In this document: positions 14,379-17,659 of the stretch, piece after piece
Position numbering within the stretch: position 1 is the first letter of the stretch
How the letters are laid out: every line of letters begins with the position of its first letter
Source of the DNA: Treponema sp.
Lineage (GTDB): Bacteria > Spirochaetota > Spirochaetia > Treponematales > Breznakiellaceae
Direction: 5' to 3'
Assembly: GCA_031273185.1 (NCBI GenBank)
Contig: JAISSG010000022.1
Span: 1-17,659 of the forward strand
DNA length: 17,659 nucleotides
The notes under the pieces: generated by a model
Told to the model about the DNA's origin: nothing
Seen by the model: only the letters and a program-made list of their open reading frames with translations
The model's database searches: none
Position numbers and translations under genes: made by a program

Positions 14379-15140
14379 TCAGGCTGCACGTTCGGTCACC
14401 TTGTGCAGCGCTATCTTGTGCTGGTAGAGCTGCGTTTCTACTTCAAGTGGTATGCGTTCGTCAGTAAAAACCCCGGCAACCCGCTCCAGCCGCACCAGCC
14501 CAAGAACGCCCTGCCGCTGGAATTTTTCCGCGTCGGTGAGGATGTACACCTCGCGGGCGTTTTTCGCAAGGTCCATCACCGTCTGCGAGCGCAGGTAATC
14601 CTTCCCGGTAAACCCAAACCCCGGCATATAGCCGTCAGTCCCGATAAAGAATTTATCCGAGAAGAAAACTTCGCCGCATTTTTGCGTCATCGGCCCGACC
14701 AGCACCTGGGATTCGGGCTGGTAGTAGCCGCCCAGGAGGATAATCCTCGTGCTGGGAACATGGCGGATAAAATTGGCGATAAAGACCGAGTTGGTTATGA
14801 TGGTGAGGTCTTTCCTCGTTTTGGCAAGCTCCTCGGCAAAAAGCGCGCAACAGGAGCCGGATTCGATCATCACCGTCTCTCCTTCCTCCACCGTTTCCGC
14901 GGCGGCCTTGGCAATGCGCCGCTTGATATCGTAGTTGAACGCCATCCGTTTGCCGATGTCGTTTGTCGTGTTGAGGCAGGCGTATCCGTGTTCCCGGCGC
15001 ACCATGCCGCGATTTTCCAGCATGTCCAGATCCTTGCGAATCGTAACCTGGGACACCTCCAACAGCTCCGCCATCGCAATAACTTCTGCGCGGTTGTGCT
15101 TGGACAAAATTTCGAGTATCTTGGTATGCCTTTGTGTCAT
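14379..15140 (-). CDS. DeoR-family transcriptional regulator
   Basis: The 253-residue protein has the DeoR layout. An N-terminal helix-turn-helix at about 5-56 includes QVTIRKDLDMLENRGMVRREHGYA, the family signature. The sugar-phosphate sensor domain at about 75-235 includes EEGETVMIESGSCC, TIITNSVFIANFI, GGYYQPESQVLVGP and DKFFIGTDGYMPGFGFT. Members usually repress sugar or nucleoside genes and release on a phosphorylated sugar. No sugar operon is next to it, so its target is unknown. The ATG at 15140 was preferred because AGGAG is 5 bases before it; the ATG at 15143 is too close to that site. It is convergent with lysS and downstream of the chemosensor pair on the same strand. Confidence 0.92.
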   Translation of the reverse strand: MTQRHTKILEILSKHNRAEVIAMAELLEVSQVTIRKDLDMLENRGMVRREHGYACLNTTNDIGKRMAFNYDIKRRIAKAAAETVEEGETVMIESGSCCALFAEELAKTRKDLTIITNSVFIANFIRHVPSTRIILLGGYYQPESQVLVGPMTQKCGEVFFSDKFFIGTDGYMPGFGFTGKDYLRSQTVMDLAKNAREVYILTDAEKFQRQGVLGLVRLERVAGVFTDERIPLEVETQLYQHKIALHKVTERAA

Positions 15141-15193
15141 CATTTCTCCTGGTTTCGGCGCCGGGGGTATGTTTTGCAACATCCTTTACCTAT

Positions 15194-15221
15194 AAAATAC
15201 GAAACAAATTTTATTAGTCAA
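15194..15221 (-). promoter_or_regulatory. Promoter of the DeoR-family gene with a small inverted repeat
   Basis: On the minus strand TTGACT (15221-15216) and TATTTT (15199-15194) are 16 bases apart. A 6-bp inverted repeat, TAAAAT (15193-15198) and ATTTTA (15208-15213), overlaps the -10 box, and a GAAAC motif sits at 15201-15205. This layout suits autoregulation but is only suggestive. Confidence 0.45.
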
Positions 15222-15246
15222 GGAAAATCTCTTCAAACGGAACGAT

Positions 15247-15282
15247 TGTTTCTTTGGTAAGAAACAGGGTTGTGTTTCTTTG
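15247..15282. promoter_or_regulatory. GTTTC/GAAAC repeats upstream of the DeoR-family gene
   Basis: TGTTTCTT (15247-15254) and AAGAAACA (15259-15266) form a perfect 8-bp inverted repeat with a 4-base spacer. GTTTCTTTG occurs at 15248-15256 and again at 15274-15282, 26 bases apart. With the GAAAC at 15201-15205 these make four related boxes upstream of a DeoR-type gene. DeoR-family operators often contain such repeated GAAA-type half-sites, so this is a candidate operator. Confidence 0.4.
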
Positions 15283-15440
15283 CTCAGCCAAAATGCCGCT
15301 TGGGGAATGGATTTGATAGCAGGCCCGGTACGTAAACGATTGGCGGGAGCGCACGGAGATCAGCCCGTACCCTATATGCCTCCCGTGGTTGCGCGCTTAC
15401 GCCAGACGGTTCGGCCTGTTGCGCCCATGTTCCCCGCAGA
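15283..15440. other. Non-coding stretch between the DeoR gene region and the chemosensor pair
   Basis: The gap from the DeoR start to the end of the sensor gene is 300 bases. Its left half holds the promoter and repeats listed separately. In this right part I see no convincing gene, tRNA or terminator. GGTACG (15327-15332) and CGTACC (15366-15371) could pair across 33 bases, which may be chance. Confidence 0.4.
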
Positions 15441-16037
15441 TCACCAGGTGATGATATATGTGCAGGTCTCCGCGCCGTGGGAACGGCATTCCCTTGATCT
15501 GTCGTGGGTGACTTGCGCATCGCCCTGGAATTTGCGGGCCATTGCGTCGATGATCCCCCGGTCAAACGCGCAAGGGTACGGGTTATGGCTTACGCTGATG
15601 ATCCGGTTTTTTTCGGAACGGTCGCGCTCATAGCCGTAGTGTCCAATCCCCTCGCTCATGGCTCCGGTATTCATGTCAAAAAGCAGCTTGCCGTTTTTCC
15701 GGTGGTTTATGTGGTAGGCAACATCAATCGCTTTGATTGCGCTGTCAATGTCCACAACCCAGGGCGGAAACTGCGCGTTCTCGGGTATCGACAAACCGAT
15801 GTTGTAGAGGACGCGATCGCCCACTTGTTCCGCGATATTCTTAAACGCCTCAAGCCATGCCGCCTGTGAATACCAGCCGTTCATGTCTATACGCAATTCC
15901 TTGTTTACGACAGTCCCGATGTTTACCTTGCTGAAATAACGCCGGGAGAGATTGGTAAAATACCCAAGCCCGGCTACAATCGAATAGACCGTTGGCCCGT
16001 TCACCTCAACGTCAGGCTCAAAGACCTTAAACTGCAT
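15441..16037 (-). CDS. Cysteine-motif sensor-like protein paired with a chemoreceptor (V4R-like end)
   Basis: The 198-residue protein is soluble, with no signal peptide or membrane segment. I do not recognise a named family with certainty. Marked features are NIGLSIPENAQFPPWVVDIDSAIKAIDVAYHINH at 79-112, SHNPYPCAFDRGIIDAMARKF at 150-170 and a C-terminal CRSHGAETCTYIITW with Cys184 and Cys192. The ending resembles V4R (4-vinyl reductase) small-molecule-binding domains; that is a resemblance by eye. AAGGAA before the ATG at 16037 sets the start. The start overlaps the end of the chemoreceptor gene by 11 bases, so the two are translated together. A role as a ligand- or metal-binding partner of the receptor is inferred. 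Haem, iron or a small hydrophobic ligand are possibilities, none shown. Confidence 0.6.
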   Translation of the reverse strand: MQFKVFEPDVEVNGPTVYSIVAGLGYFTNLSRRYFSKVNIGTVVNKELRIDMNGWYSQAAWLEAFKNIAEQVGDRVLYNIGLSIPENAQFPPWVVDIDSAIKAIDVAYHINHRKNGKLLFDMNTGAMSEGIGHYGYERDRSEKNRIISVSHNPYPCAFDRGIIDAMARKFQGDAQVTHDRSRECRSHGAETCTYIITW

Positions 16038-17148
16038 CGCTGTTCCTTCGCCTTGATTTGGATATCTGCACCGCTTCATAAATTTGATCGGCGCCTTCCC
16101 TGGCCGTCGCAACGCCCTCGGAAATACGCAGAGTTACCGCTTCCACGTCTTCAATACCGCCCATAATATCATTGATAGCCTTGCTCATTTCGACAGTCTC
16201 GGTTTCCAAATCTGTTACGCCGGCCAGGATCATGGAACTGGAGGCGATTATTTTTCTCGCCCCCTCCTGGACTTCGCCGGTAACCTCGCTGATCTGATGG
16301 GTAGTCTGGTGGGTGGATTCAAGAATCTGGGTGCTGCCGATTTTCTGTTCGTCCATTGCCTGCTGGATTGCATGCTCCTGCTGGCGCGCCTTGTCCACGA
16401 GATCGGCTATTTTCGCAAACCCGTTCTGTGATTGCCCGGTAAGGACCGTGGCGCTGTTAATCTCGTCTTGCAGGCCCCTCAGAATCTTGCTGATGGATTT
16501 GCCCTGTGATGAGCAATTTTCCGCCAGTTTTCTGATTTCGTTTGCCACCACCGCAAAACCCTGACCGTACTGGCCGGCATGGGCCGCTTCTATGGCGGCG
16601 TTCATGGCAAGCAGATTGGTTTGAGCCGCTATGGACTGAATCATCTTGCTTGCGTCCTGCAGGACCTCGGAATTCTCCACCAGGGTTTTCATGATTTCCG
16701 TCACTTTTTGAATTCCCTCGGTACCTTCCGTGGAAGCGACACGAAGATCGTCCATGATTTTGCTGTTCTCGCCGAGAATGCTGGATACCGAGGCAATATT
16801 GGCGGTCATCTGCTCGATGGCGGAGGATGTCTGGCTGACAGCAGCCGCCTGCTTTTCAATATGGGAAGCCAGCGCGCCGATGTTTTGGTTAATTTGCTTT
16901 GTTTGTTTGGAAACATCAGAAACCGAGATGACGTGGTTAATCGCCCGGGAGATATAGGCAAGGAAGGTCTTGTCCATTTCCGTAGTTATCTTTACCGCTT
17001 CCTCCGCCGGTTTCGTCATTTTTTTTATGGCATCATGCAGGGTTTCGACTTTATCGGATAAATGATCCGCCCTTTGGGAAATATCGCCCCGTCTTTCCCC
17101 TTTTGCCGAAGAACGCTCGCTGTTACCCTTTTTGAATAAGCTTTTCAT
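16027..17148 (-). CDS. Soluble methyl-accepting chemotaxis protein
   Basis: The 373-residue protein has the MCP signalling domain. The hairpin tip that contacts CheA and CheW is at about 170-215: IQSIAAQTNLLAMNAAIEAA, then GQGFAVVANEIRKLAE. The long coiled-coil arms run on both sides. There is no membrane segment and no periplasmic domain, so it is cytoplasmic, and the 60 or so residues before the coiled coil hold no known sensor domain. No CheR-binding pentapeptide is at the C-terminus. The start is uncertain: the ATG at 17148 (MKSLFKKG) has a poor ribosome site, and the ATG at 17163 has GAG 7 bases before it. The overlapping downstream gene may supply the sensing function. Confidence 0.9.
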   Translation of the reverse strand: MKSLFKKGNSERSSAKGERRGDISQRADHLSDKVETLHDAIKKMTKPAEEAVKITTEMDKTFLAYISRAINHVISVSDVSKQTKQINQNIGALASHIEKQAAAVSQTSSAIEQMTANIASVSSILGENSKIMDDLRVASTEGTEGIQKVTEIMKTLVENSEVLQDASKMIQSIAAQTNLLAMNAAIEAAHAGQYGQGFAVVANEIRKLAENCSSQGKSISKILRGLQDEINSATVLTGQSQNGFAKIADLVDKARQQEHAIQQAMDEQKIGSTQILESTHQTTHQISEVTGEVQEGARKIIASSSMILAGVTDLETETVEMSKAINDIMGGIEDVEAVTLRISEGVATAREGADQIYEAVQISKSRRRNSDAV

Positions 17149-17347
17149 CCGTGGCAACAGCATACACCATCTCGGCCTTTTCGTCAAGCGAACTGAACGA
17201 ATTGCTTCAAAAATAATCTAACCGAAAAGGATATGCGCCCCAAAATAAAATTCTAACCCAAATAAGCTTATCCGAAAGAGAGTTTGGAAAGCGAAATGGG
17301 TTTAACTATGCATGGGAAAAAGACGCTTGCCAGAGAAGCCTACCTTG

Positions 17348-17569
17348 TTATGCGCCGTTTTTCTTGCTATGATAAGTATTTTTTAAGATGTTCATTATTG
17401 ATTGTGGTAATACTTTTTTTAGCATTTTTTTTATTCCAGCAGCTATTCTTGTAAGGCCAATCTTTTTATGAAGTATATATTCTAATGTTTTTCCTCTAAA
17501 ATGTTTGTTTCTTGCCGCATATATTGGGTATATATCTGGGTTCATTAGTGTCCAAAATAAATCGCCCAT
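17348..17569 (-). pseudogene. AT-rich gene fragment, unknown
   Basis: A 73-codon frame reads MGDLFWTLMNPDIYPIYAARNKHFRGKTLEYILHKKIG, then a lysine-rich helix ending LPQSIMNILKNTYHSKKNGA. A stop codon (TAG) lies directly before the ATG, and upstream bases turn GC-rich near 17598. It resembles the tail of a larger enzyme such as a surface-polysaccharide transferase, but this is only an impression. GGAG before a nearby ATG at 17575, in another frame, would give just 26 codons. I judge it a truncated remnant, though a small intact gene is possible. Confidence 0.35.
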
Positions 17570-17637
17570 CTACCATGTAAACTCCAAATAGTATTGCGAC
17601 GCTAAGTTTGGTTTTGGCGGCGGGCCGCTACCGCATA

Positions 17638-17658
17638 GGAATTCAAAAAGCGAATTCC
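17638..17658. repeat. Inverted repeat with two GAATTC sites at the right edge
   Basis: GGAATTC (17638-17644) and GAATTCC (17652-17658) form a perfect 7-bp inverted repeat with the spacer AAAAAGC. It lies one base from the window end, next to the switch from AT-rich to GC-rich sequence. Confidence 0.6.
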
Positions 17659-17659
17659 G

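Noticed and set aside
15284..15565. 93-codon minus-strand frame downstream of the sensor-like gene
   Set aside because: It overlaps the sensor gene in another frame, has no ribosome site and reads as random Pro/Arg-rich sequence.
17240..17300. Sigma-28 flagellar-type promoter for the chemoreceptor
   Set aside because: A CGGATAA resembling the -10 is present on the minus strand, but no TAAA-type -35 lies at the proper distance.
17297..17354. Possible integron attC site (GTTTAAC ... GTTATGC) next to the AT-rich fragment
   Set aside because: The end boxes match loosely (one misses the consensus) and the inner arms do not pair, so no attC hairpin can be supported.

Overview
The window looks like chromosomal DNA of a spirochaete, most likely a GC-rich relative of the termite-gut and free-living treponemes. 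The grounds are a class I lysyl-tRNA synthetase, treponeme-style lipoboxes ending in Cys at residue 17, secreted HEAT-repeat, YD-repeat and SPOR-domain proteins, and a membrane-free chemoreceptor. The taxon is inferred from gene content; no marker such as rRNA is present. Most genes are GC-rich. Two short stretches, about 9514-9890 and about 17210-17600, are clearly AT-rich and look acquired or remnant.

Layout. 1-49: first 16 codons of a TetR-type regulator on the minus strand, with an operator-like palindrome upstream. 254-3240: a rex-serC-serA operon behind a perfect Rex-box palindrome, which suggests that the NADH/NAD+ ratio controls serine synthesis. 3275-4081: a membrane-anchored lytic transglycosylase, convergent with a large GH5 endoglycoceramidase-like enzyme (4134-6029, minus). 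Seven tandem 7-bp repeats fill the gap between them. 6143-8174: a two-gene operon of exported repeat proteins (YD repeats, then HEAT repeats). 8204-8650, minus: a PTS EIIA(Fru/Ntr) protein with no Shine-Dalgarno and a promoter almost touching the start codon. 8713-9335: a decayed FAD-dependent oxidoreductase. 9414-9513: REP-like hairpins. 9593-9889: an AT-rich small lipoprotein gene that abuts and overlaps a GC-rich conserved gene (9867-10343). 10357-11700: an exported SPOR plus Ig-like protein. 11760-14200: an M48 metalloprotease lipoprotein directly followed by class I lysS, with another promoter next to the start codon. 14379-15140, minus: a DeoR-family repressor. 15441-17148, minus: a soluble methyl-accepting chemotaxis protein overlapping a small cysteine-motif protein that may be its sensor in trans. 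17348-17569, minus: an AT-rich fragment.

How the genes fit together. Three themes stand out. The first is redox-coupled amino-acid synthesis (Rex, SerC, SerA). The second is cell-envelope work, by the lytic transglycosylase, SPOR protein, M48 lipoprotein, YD and HEAT exported proteins and a small lipoprotein. The third is sensing and sugar control, by the EIIA, the DeoR repressor and the two-gene chemosensor. I see no CRISPR array, tRNA, rRNA, transposase or phage module. The best candidates for something not well described are the sensor/chemoreceptor pair, the Rex-controlled serine operon and the apparently leaderless genes. All positions were read by eye and homology calls come from recognised motifs, not searches.
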